From: Candidatus Contendobacter odensis Run_B_J11
GTDB lineage: Bacteria; Pseudomonadota; Gammaproteobacteria; Competibacterales; Competibacteraceae
Direction: 5' to 3'
Length of the DNA stretch: 64,000 bases
Assembly: GCF_000531125.1 (NCBI RefSeq)
Contig: NZ_CBTK010000298.1
Location: 1-64,000, forward strand
Shown here: one piece after another, positions 42,839 to 53,427 of the stretch
Layout of the letters: each line of letters begins with the position of its first letter
Numbering within the stretch: position 1 is the first letter of the stretch
Program-made: the position numbers and the translations under genes
Notes under the pieces: generated by a model
Databases searched by the model: none
What the model was told of the DNA's origin: nothing
Seen by the model: only the letters and a program-made list of their open reading frames with translations

Positions 42839-45800
42839 ATGCGCGTGTTGCTGGATAGGCTGAAAGGGTTTGCTGAGTTGTTGCTGCTGGCCGTGATGCT
42901 GGTCAGTTGGGGGAGCAGCGATGCAGTTGCTCAGTTTTTTAGCAATCCGGGTGGCGGCAGCGGCGGTTTCACCGGACGGCCATTGATTACGGTCGAGATT
43001 TCTGCGGATAAGACCAGTGTGCCGGTTAATCTGGCCGGTTTTGGGCCGAATCCTAGCCTGCCTTATACCAGCACCCTCACGGCGGTGGTGAAACAGGATG
43101 GACGGTTGTTGCCAACGGATATTCAGTTCGATTTGGCGCCCAATCTGGCGCAAGGCACCCTGTTTGACCCGGCGGATCTGACCAAGGGTTTCCGCAGCCT
43201 GCCGGTGAAAGGCACCAGCGGCTTGTCTACCGTATTTTTCCAGGCTTCTGCCACGCCAGGCACGGTGACTATTACCGCCTCGGCACAAGATCCCAACACT
43301 AAACAAACAGTGAGTTCCAGCGTACAAATCACGGTAGTTGGCGAGAGCCGGCCAGCGACTTCGATAGCATTCACCGGGCCGTATGTGAACGCGGTGATCG
43401 CAGGGGAATCGCGCTTCGGTACGCCACCTATCCAGAATGGCGCTTACAGCCGGGTAGTCAGCGTCGTGGTCAATGATGCCAACGGCAATCCGACCAATCC
43501 CAATACCAAAATCAACTTCTTCCTGATTGATGCGCCGATCACCGGTTATCCGAACAATCCCGGTGCATTTTTTGTCGCCGGCAATAACGGCGATCCGCAG
43601 GAAAACGGCCTGAACTTCAGTGCGCTCGGCGGTCAATTCCTGACCAAAGGGGTGCGTCCATTCCAGCGACTGGTGCTGAATGGGGGCCAGTATCGCACGA
43701 TACAGACGGTGACCAGTGAGGAGAGCCTGACGATTCAGGCCAGCAAGCCGTTCGGGTCGGACAGTCGCGCCGCGATTCCCTACGTGATCGGTCATGCCGA
43801 AAATGCCGCGATTCTGTCGCCGTCGTTTACCGATCTCAGCGGAGTGGCCAGCACGATTCTGACCTATCCGGTCACCCGGGTCGGCCAGACGGCGATTTTG
43901 ATGGCGTGTACTGATGATTATGTCTACTGCGGGATGCTCAATACCTGCGATATCAACGGCGCTAATTGCAAATCGGTCTATCTGGGTGTGACCAATGGCT
44001 CCGACCGGGTGCTAACGGTTTCGGCAACCAGCTTGGGGCCGAACCGGACCACCAATGTGCAGATGTGCCTGCGGGACGTGAATTTCACTCCACTGCCGGC
44101 GACAGAAATCCGTTATGACATCGGATCGACCGGCCCGGCCAAAGTGACTGTCAATGATGTAGAGGGCAACAAGGGCAAGCTGTTGACCGGCGAAGAGGGT
44201 TGCACCACGGTTAAGATTGCCAGCAGCGGCCAGATTCCCGGTGGACTGCCGATTGATTTGAATTTTACGTCGGATTTTGTGGCGGCCCCGATCAAGGTGA
44301 CCATCAAGTCACCGGGCGCCGGCAAGATGGATGGCTTTTTCAACTGCGAGTTCGCAACGGACCAGGGCACAGCTAGCTGCAAGGGCACCTTGCGGTTGAC
44401 CGACGACGAAGGATCGCCGATGGCCGGGGTGCTGATAGCGGTGGGACAGGTGGTGGCACCCGGTGAGTTCGTGTTGACCTTTAATCCGGCGGAGGGCGTG
44501 TTCGGTAAGACCGATGAGAGCGGTCAGTTGCAGGTGTCGGTCGATATAAGGAGTCCGGGCCAATATACCTTCCCGTTCCAGACCGCAGCCGGCGGCACCG
44601 CAAAGTATGAGTTGAAAGTGGGTGTAGCAGTGCCGGGCACCTTGAAGATCACGCCGCCTACCACCGCCACTGCGACCGTTGGTCAGCCCTACAGTGGCGT
44701 GTTCCTGGCCGATGGCGGGGTGCCGCCGTACAGTTGGTCGCTGCTGGCGGGTCAGTTGCCGCAGGGTTTGAGCTTTAGCAGTAACGGTTCAATTACCGGA
44801 ACGCCGGCGGCAGGTTCCGATGGCGTGTACAGCATCTCGGTGCAGGCGACCGATAGCAAGAAGCAGACCGGCTTTGCGACGTTCACCCTCACAGTGGGAA
44901 GTGGTACCTCGCTAAAAGTCACTATGGTTGGCCCCACTACGGCGACTATCGGTACACTCTATAGCGCGGTTTTCCAGGCTGACAGTGGGATTCCACCGTA
45001 CACCTGGGAGTTGCTATCAGGCTTGGCGTCGTTGCCAAAGGGTTTGGTCTTTGACGCCAGTAAGGGCTTGATTACGGGAACGCCGACGACTGAGGGCACC
45101 TTTAGCTTCTCGGTGCAGGCGACCGATAGCAAGGGGCAGACCGGATCTGGCGCATTCACCATCACGGTGGGCGATGGCAGCACTGGCGACCCCTTGGCGA
45201 TTTCGACGTCGACACTGCCTGATGGAACTACAAGCACCTTTTATACCGCGTTGTTGCAAGCGACGGGGGGCAAGACGCCGTACATCTGGTCCATTTTCAG
45301 CGGGGTTTTACCTGCGGGTATCACCCTTGACGGCAGTAAAGGCGTGCTATCAGGTACGCCGACTTCGCCGGGCGTCTTCAATCTGATTATGCAGGTAGCG
45401 GATGGCGCGGGCAAAACCGCGCTGGCAAATTTAGCCTTGACCGTGAAGCAAAGCGGGGGGGGTGGAGGTTCCGTCACCCCTTCCGGCCTGATCTTGCTGG
45501 TGAGCAGCCCCGATTTGCCTTCTTCGGGCCAGCCGTCAGTGACGTTGACCGCTGTTGCGAGCGATAGCAAGGGAGTGGTGCTGAAAGATGTCGGTGTGCA
45601 ATTCCAGGTCAAGAGTACCGAGGCGGACGGTAAAACGCCCAATGGCACCATTCAAGTGATCACCAGTGTCACCGATGACAAAGGGGTTGCCACGGCCTCG
45701 CTTTCCACCGGCGGTAACAAGCGCAATCGCATTATCACGGTCGGCGCCGTCTCTGGCGAGATTGTGGCGAACCCGGTGAATGTGACGGTGACGGGCACCA

Positions 45801-47701
45801 CTTTGAAGGTGTCCGGGGTGGATTCTGGAGCGTCGGTGCTGGTCGGCGATACCTTGAAGCTGATCTTTGAACTGAAGGATTCGGCGAGTGTGGGCATTTC
45901 TGGAGCGACGTTGAGCGTGTCCTCGGTGCTGAATGGCTTGGCCCTACCACCGGCGAAATCCGATGCTAAGGGTTCAACGCTGTCGGTCACAACCAATTCC
46001 AGCGGCGTGGTCGAAGTCAATCTGAAGATTAATCAAAATGGTACGGATGAAATTAAAGCAAGTTGGGTTGGCGGTGGTGCTGAATCCATACCATTGTCTT
46101 TGACCGCTTCCTCCGACAAGATCACCATTGAAGTGGTGGATGCGAATACCAATCAACCAGATGTGATTGGTATTAATTCCAGCGGTAATATCCGGGTGAC
46201 TTGGACCAGTCTGGTGAATTGCGGCGATCCTAACGGCTGCTTGGTATCGCCGGCGGATATCAGTTTGGTAGTGACCAAGGGCACTCTGGTGGTGACGAAT
46301 CCCGGAGGTAATCCGCTGCTCGCTACGATTAGTTCCAGTGTGCCGGGGGGGGCTGTTATTACCGCGACCGGCAATACCACCAGGGATGGTCAGCCCGTCA
46401 AGGTGGCTTCAGCTCCGAAAAGCATCCAGTTTGTTTCGACAGAACCCCTGCCGAGCAAGTTTGTGGTGCAAGCCGATCCAGCGACGATTCCGGTTAATGT
46501 GCCGCCGTCGACATCCAGTCAGAGCACCATTACCGCGACCGTGCGTGACGCCAACGACAATCCCGTCCCTGGTATTCAGATCTCCTTTAAGGTGATCAAA
46601 GATGCCAGCGGCGGTACAGTAAGTGCGGCTTCGGCGGTAACGGATTTCTCTGGACAAGCCAGCGTTGTTTATTTTGCCGGTTCCAGTACCACCCCTGATA
46701 ATGGCGTGGAGATTCAGGCCACCGCAAGCAGTCCGGTCAACTTGACGGCGACCACTACATTGACCGTGTCCAAGCGTGAAGTCTTTATTACGCTCGGCAC
46801 CGGTAATACCATTACTGAGCCTGATCCCACGACTTATGCATTGCCCTACAACGTACTGGTGAATGACATTGTGGGCGGCGCGGTTCAAGGGGCAACGGTG
46901 ACCTTGAATACCGTTCCTTTGCAGTATCGCAAAGGACAGTATGTGTGGAATGGCGTAGTGTGGGTGCCGGTGGTTGCCATAAGTTGCCCCAATGAAGACA
47001 CTAACAATAATGGCATTCTTGATCCGGGCGAAGATGTGAATAACAACGGCCATTTGGATCCGGGCAATGTGGTAACCACCTCCGTGGCTGCCATCACCAC
47101 CGATAAAGATGGCTTCGGCAAGTTCGATGTACTGTACGCACAGCAATATGCGAGCTGGATCAATAACAACCTCACTGCACGGACTAAGGTGAACGGGAGT
47201 GAAGGTGAGCAAAGTTCCATCTTTGTGTTACCGCCCAGCGCAGCCGATGTCGGCAGTGAAAAGATATCGCCTCCCGGACAGCCCAGTCCGTTTGGCGTGT
47301 TGCCGAATTGCGCAGTTTCTGTTGAAAAGGAGGTTGCGCTGAAACTGAGTACGATCCCGCCGGCCAGTGTAGGGTTATCTATCCCTGTCGCTGGCGCTAG
47401 TCTTGGGCCTCTTGCGTCGGTAAGCAGTAGTGTGACCGTGACGGTTGAGTTACCGGGCTTCTCAGGTGATCTCACTGGAACAACTATAACGGCTCAGGGC
47501 AACTCGATTGTGTCCAATGTGAGTATTGCCGTCCCCTCATCCTTGGCTACCACGGGACCAACGGCACTGTTTAATGTGACGGTGACCAACACCAGCATAA
47601 CCAACAGTGTACCGGTGTCAGCCACTGGGACGCCGGTAGGGACAGTGACGTTTGCGGTTGGAAATGCGAAGGCTGTAGTGCCCATCAGGCTGGTACCCTA
47701 G
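42839..47701 (+). CDS. giant secreted Ig-like repeat protein
   Basis: A 1620-residue protein with a signal sequence (LLLLAVMLVSWGSSDAVA) and Ig-like domains throughout. Three He_PIG (putative Ig) domains lie near residues 600-690, 690-780 and 785-875, each with PPYSW or PYTW and a GTP turn. Big_1/invasin-like domains follow (near 890-985, 985-1090, 1200-1320). A calcium-loop segment, DTNNNGILDPGEDVNNNGHLDPGN, lies near 1385-1408. It starts 39 bases after pilQ and reads like an adhesin or pilus-associated surface protein; export through the pilus system is inference. No LPxTG or autotransporter barrel is seen. Confidence 0.85.
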   Translation: MRVLLDRLKGFAELLLLAVMLVSWGSSDAVAQFFSNPGGGSGGFTGRPLITVEISADKTSVPVNLAGFGPNPSLPYTSTLTAVVKQDGRLLPTDIQFDLAPNLAQGTLFDPADLTKGFRSLPVKGTSGLSTVFFQASATPGTVTITASAQDPNTKQTVSSSVQITVVGESRPATSIAFTGPYVNAVIAGESRFGTPPIQNGAYSRVVSVVVNDANGNPTNPNTKINFFLIDAPITGYPNNPGAFFVAGNNGDPQENGLNFSALGGQFLTKGVRPFQRLVLNGGQYRTIQTVTSEESLTIQASKPFGSDSRAAIPYVIGHAENAAILSPSFTDLSGVASTILTYPVTRVGQTAILMACTDDYVYCGMLNTCDINGANCKSVYLGVTNGSDRVLTVSATSLGPNRTTNVQMCLRDVNFTPLPATEIRYDIGSTGPAKVTVNDVEGNKGKLLTGEEGCTTVKIASSGQIPGGLPIDLNFTSDFVAAPIKVTIKSPGAGKMDGFFNCEFATDQGTASCKGTLRLTDDEGSPMAGVLIAVGQVVAPGEFVLTFNPAEGVFGKTDESGQLQVSVDIRSPGQYTFPFQTAAGGTAKYELKVGVAVPGTLKITPPTTATATVGQPYSGVFLADGGVPPYSWSLLAGQLPQGLSFSSNGSITGTPAAGSDGVYSISVQATDSKKQTGFATFTLTVGSGTSLKVTMVGPTTATIGTLYSAVFQADSGIPPYTWELLSGLASLPKGLVFDASKGLITGTPTTEGTFSFSVQATDSKGQTGSGAFTITVGDGSTGDPLAISTSTLPDGTTSTFYTALLQATGGKTPYIWSIFSGVLPAGITLDGSKGVLSGTPTSPGVFNLIMQVADGAGKTALANLALTVKQSGGGGGSVTPSGLILLVSSPDLPSSGQPSVTLTAVASDSKGVVLKDVGVQFQVKSTEADGKTPNGTIQVITSVTDDKGVATASLSTGGNKRNRIITVGAVSGEIVANPVNVTVTGTTLKVSGVDSGASVLVGDTLKLIFELKDSASVGISGATLSVSSVLNGLALPPAKSDAKGSTLSVTTNSSGVVEVNLKINQNGTDEIKASWVGGGAESIPLSLTASSDKITIEVVDANTNQPDVIGINSSGNIRVTWTSLVNCGDPNGCLVSPADISLVVTKGTLVVTNPGGNPLLATISSSVPGGAVITATGNTTRDGQPVKVASAPKSIQFVSTEPLPSKFVVQADPATIPVNVPPSTSSQSTITATVRDANDNPVPGIQISFKVIKDASGGTVSAASAVTDFSGQASVVYFAGSSTTPDNGVEIQATASSPVNLTATTTLTVSKREVFITLGTGNTITEPDPTTYALPYNVLVNDIVGGAVQGATVTLNTVPLQYRKGQYVWNGVVWVPVVAISCPNEDTNNNGILDPGEDVNNNGHLDPGNVVTTSVAAITTDKDGFGKFDVLYAQQYASWINNNLTARTKVNGSEGEQSSIFVLPPSAADVGSEKISPPGQPSPFGVLPNCAVSVEKEVALKLSTIPPASVGLSIPVAGASLGPLASVSSSVTVTVELPGFSGDLTGTTITAQGNSIVSNVSIAVPSSLATTGPTALFNVTVTNTSITNSVPVSATGTPVGTVTFAVGNAKAVVPIRLVP

Positions 47702-47711
47702 CAGTAGTTAA

Positions 47712-47742
47712 GTTGGGTTGCCGTCTTTATGGGCAACCCAAC
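47712..47742. other. strong hairpin after the giant Ig-like gene
   Basis: GTTGGGTTGCC at 47712-47722 pairs perfectly with GGCAACCCAAC at 47732-47742 across a 9-base loop. There is no T tract on either strand, so it is not a standard terminator; it may protect the 3' end of the long message. Confidence 0.6.
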
Positions 47743-47787
47743 ACCGCACAGTCTGCTGAAATATTAGGAATTTTGGCGGGGTATGAA

Positions 47788-48219
47788 ATGGCGACGCTTT
47801 ACCAGCAGGATGTGATTGCTTGGGCCAATCAACAGGCGGCTTTGCTGCGAGCAGGCCGGTTTGCTGAGATTGACTTGGAACAGGTGGCTGAGGAGATTAG
47901 CGATGTGGGCAAGAGCGAGCAGCGGGAATTGGCTCATCGCATGGCGGTATTGCTGGCACACCTGTTGAAGTGGCAGTTTCAATCCGAACGGCGCGGTCAC
48001 AGTGGGCGACAAACGATCGTGGTTCAGCGGCGTGCAATTGCCAAGCGTTTGCAACGAACCCCGAGTCTGAAAACTTCCTTGGCGGATGTGCAGTGGTGGG
48101 AGGAAGTTTGGGCGGATGGGGTGGCTTTGGCGACCGAAGAAACCGGGCTGGTTTTTCCAGAAGCCTGTCTGTGGTCCGCCGATCAGATCATGTCCGGGGA
48201 TTTCTGGCCGGATCCTTGA
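47788..48219 (+). CDS. DUF29-family protein
   Basis: A 143-residue helical protein with the DUF29 pattern YQQDVIAWANQQAALLRAGRFAEIDLEQVAEEISDVGKSEQRELAHR and LLAHLLKWQFQSERRG. The family is common and often multi-copy in cyanobacteria and proteobacteria; its role is unknown. ATG 47788 is chosen because the conserved start (MATLYQQDV) follows; the upstream frame passes through the hairpin. It sits between the two giant repeat proteins with no clear functional tie. Confidence 0.88.
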   Translation: MATLYQQDVIAWANQQAALLRAGRFAEIDLEQVAEEISDVGKSEQRELAHRMAVLLAHLLKWQFQSERRGHSGRQTIVVQRRAIAKRLQRTPSLKTSLADVQWWEEVWADGVALATEETGLVFPEACLWSADQIMSGDFWPDP

Positions 48220-48318
48220 TGGACGTTGATCAAGTTTATGTAGAGCAATTCAAAAAGCTCGACTAGTTGCTTTTATCCTTGATTCAGAATAGCGATAAGT
48301 GCCGTGAGGTTAACGATC

Positions 48319-51300
48319 ATGATCAGCAGTCAACGGGCATTCCGTAGTTGGGGGCGAGGGTTGCAGGCCGTGCTATTGGCGTTGGTCGCCAGCGTAATCC
48401 TGGGCCAGGGCGCGGCGTTGGCCGATGGGTTGCGTCCGGCAGCGACGGAACAGCGGGCGCGGTTGGTCGAGACCTTCGGGCGGTCGCCGCTGCATTTCGA
48501 GCCGAATCAGGGGCAGACGGCGGAATCCGTGAAGTTCCTGGCGCGGGCACCGGGCTATCAGTTGTTGTTGACCCCGAACGAGGCGGTGCTGGCGGTGCGG
48601 GCGCGGGCGGTGGATCAAGCGCCGTCGCTGGTGCGGATGCAGTTGATGGGCGCGGACGTGAATCCTCAGCCGGTTTTGGAGGCGCTGGAGGCTTTGACGG
48701 GTCGCAGTCATTATTACTTGGGCAACGATCCACAACGCTGGCAGACCGATATTCCGCATTTCGCCAAGGTGCGCTATTCGCAGGTGTATCCGGGAGTGGA
48801 TTGGGTGTTGTATGGCAATCCGCGCCAATTGGAATATGACTTTGTGGTGGCGCCGGGCGCCGACCCGAAACAGATTGCCGTGAGTTTTGCCGGAGCGGAT
48901 CAAGCACGGATCGCGGCCAATGGCGAGTTGGTGGTGTCGGTAGCCGGGCGGGAAGTGTTGCATTCTTCGCCGACGATCTATCAGGTGGTGAATGGCGAAC
49001 GGCAGATCGTGACTGGGCGCTATGTGCTGCGCGAGGCTGTTGGGGATGCACCCCTGGTGGGATTTGAGATTGCGGCGTATGACCGGCAATGGCCGCTGGT
49101 GATTGATCCTGTGGTGTATTTTACCTTTGTGGGCGGTGCGCCGGATGATAGTACCGGTGTCGGCGGTGATGATTTGGGTTTGAGTATTGCGGTGGATAGC
49201 TCTGGCAATGCCTATATCACCGGTTCGACTAGTACTAATAATGCGAATGTTGCCGCTGCGACTAAACAGTTTCCTACAACAAGTCTTGCCATTAATAAAA
49301 TTTTTAGTGGAGGCACGGATGTTTTTGTGACCCGGATGGATGCGACGGGCACCATTATTTATTCGACCTATCTTGGCGGGAGTGCTTTTGATGCTGGTTA
49401 TGGAATTGCTGTTGATGGCGGAAGTAATGCCTATGTCACCGGTTATACCAATTCGAGTGATTTTCCGATAAGAACGACAGCAACTCTGGTTGATGAGGGT
49501 ACTACGGTCAGGATTACCGGATCGCCATTGTCTAGCGCTACACCGGGAACAGCCTATACGACAACATTCGCTGCGACGGGCGGGCAGTGTACAGCAGTAG
49601 CGCCGGCGACATGTACGGTTACTTACACATGGAGCCTTGATTCAACAACGTTGGCTAATTTACCAGCCAGCCTAACGCTCGACCCTGCCAGTGGCGTGTT
49701 ATCGGGGACGCCAACCAATGCTGATGTCGGAACTTATAACTTTATCGTCAAGGTGGCTGATAACAATAGCACTCCCAATACGGCACGCAGGACTTTCAGG
49801 TTAACGGTGGTGGGTAGCCTTCTTCAAGGTACTCAAGATGCTTTTGTCGCTAAAATCAATGCCAGTGGCACATTAGGTTATTCAACTTATCTCGGTGGCA
49901 CCGGTAATGAAGCTGGTTATGGGATTGCGGTTAATACTTTGGGTGAGGCTTATGTGACTGGTTATACCAGTTCAAATGATTCAACGACACCTGCTAATAA
50001 TTTCCCCGGTGCGAATTTTTCAGCCATCACTCCCAAAGCGGCAGTTGGAGAAGACGCTTTTATCGTCAAAGTGAATGCAGCAGGTAATGGCTTGGTGTAC
50101 AGCAGTCTAACGGGCTTTGCCGGTAATGATCGCGGCCAAGGGATTGTGCTGGATTCAGCAGGGACCAGCGCTTATATCACCGGCTTCAGCACCACTGGAT
50201 CGAATGAAGCCGCTTTCATTTCCAAGGTGAGTACAACAGGTGCGCTTAGCTATGGTGCTGCCTTGGACGGCTCCAGCAGCAATGAGCGCGGTCTAGCGAT
50301 TGACCGGGACAACGCAAAAGCTATCTATATTACCGGTTATACCAGTTGTTCCTATACATCAATTCCCTGTAGCACCTCAACGGGTACAACCCCCGGTATA
50401 GCTACAACGGGTGCCTATGACACCACGTTTAATGGCCCCTCTGCATCACAAGATGCTTTTGTCGCCAAATATACGGATTCAGGATCAGCCTTCACGCTGA
50501 ATTACGCCACTTATCTAGGGGGTCAGGCTAATGATGTTGGCTATGGCATTACCGTAGATAGTTTCGGCAATGCCTATGTCGCTGGCGAAACCTTCTCTCC
50601 TGATTTTCCTTTGGTGAGTCCAGATGATGCTACCTTGGTCAAGGGCGAGGCGTTTCTGGCTAGACTGAACCAAGATGGAAAGGAGTTGACCTACTCCAGC
50701 TTCTGGGGCGGCGCTGAGAACGACTCCGGGCGGGGTCTCGCTAAGGATTTCTCTAATGACGTTTACATGGTGGGTTACACAAACTCACCCAAGGACGGTT
50801 TTTCACTCGGCACCATTACCCCTTATCGGGATTATTCTGGCGGTGCCGATGCGTTTGTAACCAAGTTCAGCATTCCCACCACCACTACCGACTTCAATCT
50901 GTCCGTCAAACTCCAAGGCAGCGGTTCTGGTGCAGTGACCAGCACCCCGCAGGGTATTGGTAAAACCGCTGAGTGTAAGCAGACAGAGGGTGTTCTAATC
51001 CCGAATGCTAATTGCGATGCCAACTATGCCACGGGAACCAAAGTCACTCTAACAGCGGTTCCGGCTACCGGATCCCTGTTTGTAGGTTGGAGCGGTAGTG
51101 GCAGCGGTACTTGCGCTGGCAGTTCTGCGTTGACCTGTGAAGTCACGATGGATGGCTCCAAACAGGTCGTGGCGAAATTTTCCCCGTCGCAAACACTGAC
51201 CGTGATTAAGACCGGCAGCGGCACGGTGACCAGCGGTGACAATCCACAGACCATCAACTGTGGCACAACGTGTAGTGCCAACTATGTAGGAAGCACCCAG

Positions 51301-52848
51301 GTTACCCTGACCGCCCAAGCGGCAGCCGGCTCAACCTTCACCGGATGGAGTGGTGCCTGCACCACTATCGCCGGTACCTGCGTGGTCACGATGGATGCGG
51401 CCAAGAGCGTCACCGCGACCTTTATTTCGGCGCCCGGCGACCTCCCGGATCTGAAAATCGAGACCCTAACGACTCCCAGCACCGGCCAAAATACCGGGCG
51501 CAACATTAACTATTCCCTAACCGTAAAAAATATTGGCAAGGTGGCGGCGGGCAGTTTCAAGGTAGGTCTCTACCTGCTGACCAGCCCTCGCAATGATCCC
51601 AGTAATTTCAGCCCCAATGGGGTAGGGGTGATCAGTGCGGGTGAATGCTTGTTTGACAGCTTGGCTGTGAATACCACTACGAGTTGCAGCCGCAATTTAG
51701 TTCTGCCCAACAGCCTTATTGCTGGTTCCTATTATCTGGGCGCTTACGCTGATCCCGACAATACCATTGCCGAGAGCGATGAGGCTAACAATGGGAAGGC
51801 CACCACTAACACCCTGCCGATTGTGATCCTGACCGTCAACAAGAGCGGTAATGGGCAAGGTGTAGTCACCGGTACACCCTTCTGGATCAACTGTGGTACT
51901 CAGTGCACCACCAACTTCCTTTCCAGCGCCACGACTAAGGTCACCCTCACCGCCGTCTCAGACCCCGGCTCAACCTTCACCGGATGGAGCAGCGCCGGTT
52001 GCAGCGGTACAGCCAGTTGCGAAGTGACCATGGACGCAACAAAGAGCGTGACTGCAACCTTTAGTAGTCAAACTTCTGCGGTGGGCGTGTTCCGGGAGGG
52101 CACCTGGTTCCTGGACGCTAACGGCAATGGAGCTTGGGATGGTTGCCAGCAGGACGGCGGGCAGGATCTCTGCCTGTTTAACAGCTTTGGACAGGCTGGT
52201 GATTTACCGGCGGCGGGCAACTGGGACGGCGGCGCAAAGAGTTCTATCGGTGTGTTGCGCTCCAGCAGCGGCCAATGGTTCATCGACCTCAACGGCAATC
52301 ACCAATGGGATGGCTGTGTGGCCGATGGCTGTTATGACGGCTTCGGCCAAGCCGGTGATCTGCCGGTGGCCGGGGATTGGAACGGCAGCGGCGTCGCTAA
52401 AATCGGCGTGTTCCGCAACGGCCAGTGGTTCCTGGATGCCAATGGCAACGGATCATGGGACGGCTGCGGCACCGAACTCTGCCTGAGCTTCGGCCAGACG
52501 GGCGATCTGCCGGTGGCGGGCAACTGGAACGGGGGGCTTCAAGCGGGCGTCGGGGTATTCCGCGCCGGCACTTGGTATCTGGACTACAACGGCAACGGAA
52601 AATGGGACGGCTGCGACATTGACCGCTGCTACTTCAGCAGTTTCGGCCAAGCCGGCGATCTGCCGGTGGCCGGCGATTGGAATGGTGACGGCAAAGCCAA
52701 GGTCGGAGTATTCCGCAATGGCACCTGGTATCTGGACTATGACGGTGACGGGAAATGGGGTGGCTGTCAGCAGGACGGCGGAAAGGATCGCTGCTACATC
52801 GGCAGCTTTGGTCAGCCAGGCGATTTGCCGGTGGCGGGGCGCTGGTAA
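48319..52848 (+). CDS. giant secreted SBBP beta-propeller protein with Ig, CARDB and C-terminal propeller-like repeats
   Basis: A 1509-residue exported protein. After a signal peptide comes a DUF7948-type domain (FEPNQGQTAESVKFLARAPG near residues 57-76), then SBBP beta-propeller repeats (STYLGGSAFDAGYGIAVDGG; NAYVTGYTNSSDFP). A He_PIG domain is inserted between blades (near 393-500). Three bacterial repeat domains with FxGWSG cores (near 865-1035 and 1170-1250) flank a CARDB domain (near 1045-1165). The last 255 residues are five repeats of about 50 residues, each VGVFR-G-W-LD-NGNG-WDGC followed by FGQAGDLPVAGDWNG. ATG 48319 is preferred over GTG 48304. Probably a surface structural or adhesion protein. 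Confidence 0.85.
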   Translation: MISSQRAFRSWGRGLQAVLLALVASVILGQGAALADGLRPAATEQRARLVETFGRSPLHFEPNQGQTAESVKFLARAPGYQLLLTPNEAVLAVRARAVDQAPSLVRMQLMGADVNPQPVLEALEALTGRSHYYLGNDPQRWQTDIPHFAKVRYSQVYPGVDWVLYGNPRQLEYDFVVAPGADPKQIAVSFAGADQARIAANGELVVSVAGREVLHSSPTIYQVVNGERQIVTGRYVLREAVGDAPLVGFEIAAYDRQWPLVIDPVVYFTFVGGAPDDSTGVGGDDLGLSIAVDSSGNAYITGSTSTNNANVAAATKQFPTTSLAINKIFSGGTDVFVTRMDATGTIIYSTYLGGSAFDAGYGIAVDGGSNAYVTGYTNSSDFPIRTTATLVDEGTTVRITGSPLSSATPGTAYTTTFAATGGQCTAVAPATCTVTYTWSLDSTTLANLPASLTLDPASGVLSGTPTNADVGTYNFIVKVADNNSTPNTARRTFRLTVVGSLLQGTQDAFVAKINASGTLGYSTYLGGTGNEAGYGIAVNTLGEAYVTGYTSSNDSTTPANNFPGANFSAITPKAAVGEDAFIVKVNAAGNGLVYSSLTGFAGNDRGQGIVLDSAGTSAYITGFSTTGSNEAAFISKVSTTGALSYGAALDGSSSNERGLAIDRDNAKAIYITGYTSCSYTSIPCSTSTGTTPGIATTGAYDTTFNGPSASQDAFVAKYTDSGSAFTLNYATYLGGQANDVGYGITVDSFGNAYVAGETFSPDFPLVSPDDATLVKGEAFLARLNQDGKELTYSSFWGGAENDSGRGLAKDFSNDVYMVGYTNSPKDGFSLGTITPYRDYSGGADAFVTKFSIPTTTTDFNLSVKLQGSGSGAVTSTPQGIGKTAECKQTEGVLIPNANCDANYATGTKVTLTAVPATGSLFVGWSGSGSGTCAGSSALTCEVTMDGSKQVVAKFSPSQTLTVIKTGSGTVTSGDNPQTINCGTTCSANYVGSTQVTLTAQAAAGSTFTGWSGACTTIAGTCVVTMDAAKSVTATFISAPGDLPDLKIETLTTPSTGQNTGRNINYSLTVKNIGKVAAGSFKVGLYLLTSPRNDPSNFSPNGVGVISAGECLFDSLAVNTTTSCSRNLVLPNSLIAGSYYLGAYADPDNTIAESDEANNGKATTNTLPIVILTVNKSGNGQGVVTGTPFWINCGTQCTTNFLSSATTKVTLTAVSDPGSTFTGWSSAGCSGTASCEVTMDATKSVTATFSSQTSAVGVFREGTWFLDANGNGAWDGCQQDGGQDLCLFNSFGQAGDLPAAGNWDGGAKSSIGVLRSSSGQWFIDLNGNHQWDGCVADGCYDGFGQAGDLPVAGDWNGSGVAKIGVFRNGQWFLDANGNGSWDGCGTELCLSFGQTGDLPVAGNWNGGLQAGVGVFRAGTWYLDYNGNGKWDGCDIDRCYFSSFGQAGDLPVAGDWNGDGKAKVGVFRNGTWYLDYDGDGKWGGCQQDGGKDRCYIGSFGQPGDLPVAGRW

Positions 52849-52889
52849 GCGGGGACCGACCTCATTTTAGATTCCACTAGGGCACGGAG

Positions 52890-53340
52890 GCACAGGGATC
52901 AAACCACGGTAAGCCACCTTTTGCGCCGAAAGGCGCTATGGCGCCGCCGGAACGCCATGGTGACCTTCCAGAGGAGGGGCGTGGAGAGCGGTCTCGGGAA
53001 AATCCGGCGAGGCGAGGTGTGGTTCCGGTTGGCGCGCGGGATCCTTCGGACGCTTGCGACCCCGCCGATGCCGTGGGCGACCCAGGTTCTTGAGACGCAC
53101 GCGGCCGCCTTTCGGCAACGTCTTGCGGGGACGGCCCCGCTTCCCGGTCTGCACTGTCTGGGTACACCCCCGTGTCAATCGCATCCCCTTCTAACATCCG
53201 TGGAATGAAGGTCTGGCACAACCCGTAGAGCCTCCCCGTCGGTTTCATCCCACCCCACCGGTGTTCCCACTAGGCCATCGTGTTCTTGTGCGCTCCCAGA
53301 ATCCGGGCTGTCGCCCGCAGTCCCATCCCTTCTCCGGTGA
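52890..53340 (-). pseudogene. broken IS1-like transposase gene
   Basis: On the minus strand, pieces in different frames match one IS1/ISNCY-type transposase in order: GLRATARILGAHKNTMA (helix-turn-helix, then an internal TAG) near 53330, RLYGLCQTFIPRMLEGDAID near 53225, GKRGRPRKTLPKGGRVRLKN near 53140, and MAFRRRHSAFRRKR near 52945. At least one stop and two frameshifts separate them, so it cannot make a working transposase. It marks the right edge of the block that splits the arn cluster. Confidence 0.65.
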
Positions 53341-53427
53341 GAATTTTATGACGGATAATTCAGCCGGTGTTGTTATACCGTTTCCCGATAGGTTTTGTTC
53401 TTTGCGGAGGCCAAAAACCACCCTGTT

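Noticed and set aside
48323-49089. Two long minus-strand frames opposite the SBBP protein gene
   Set aside because: They are low-complexity Pro/Arg- or His-rich shadows of a GC-rich coding sequence with clear domains on the plus strand.
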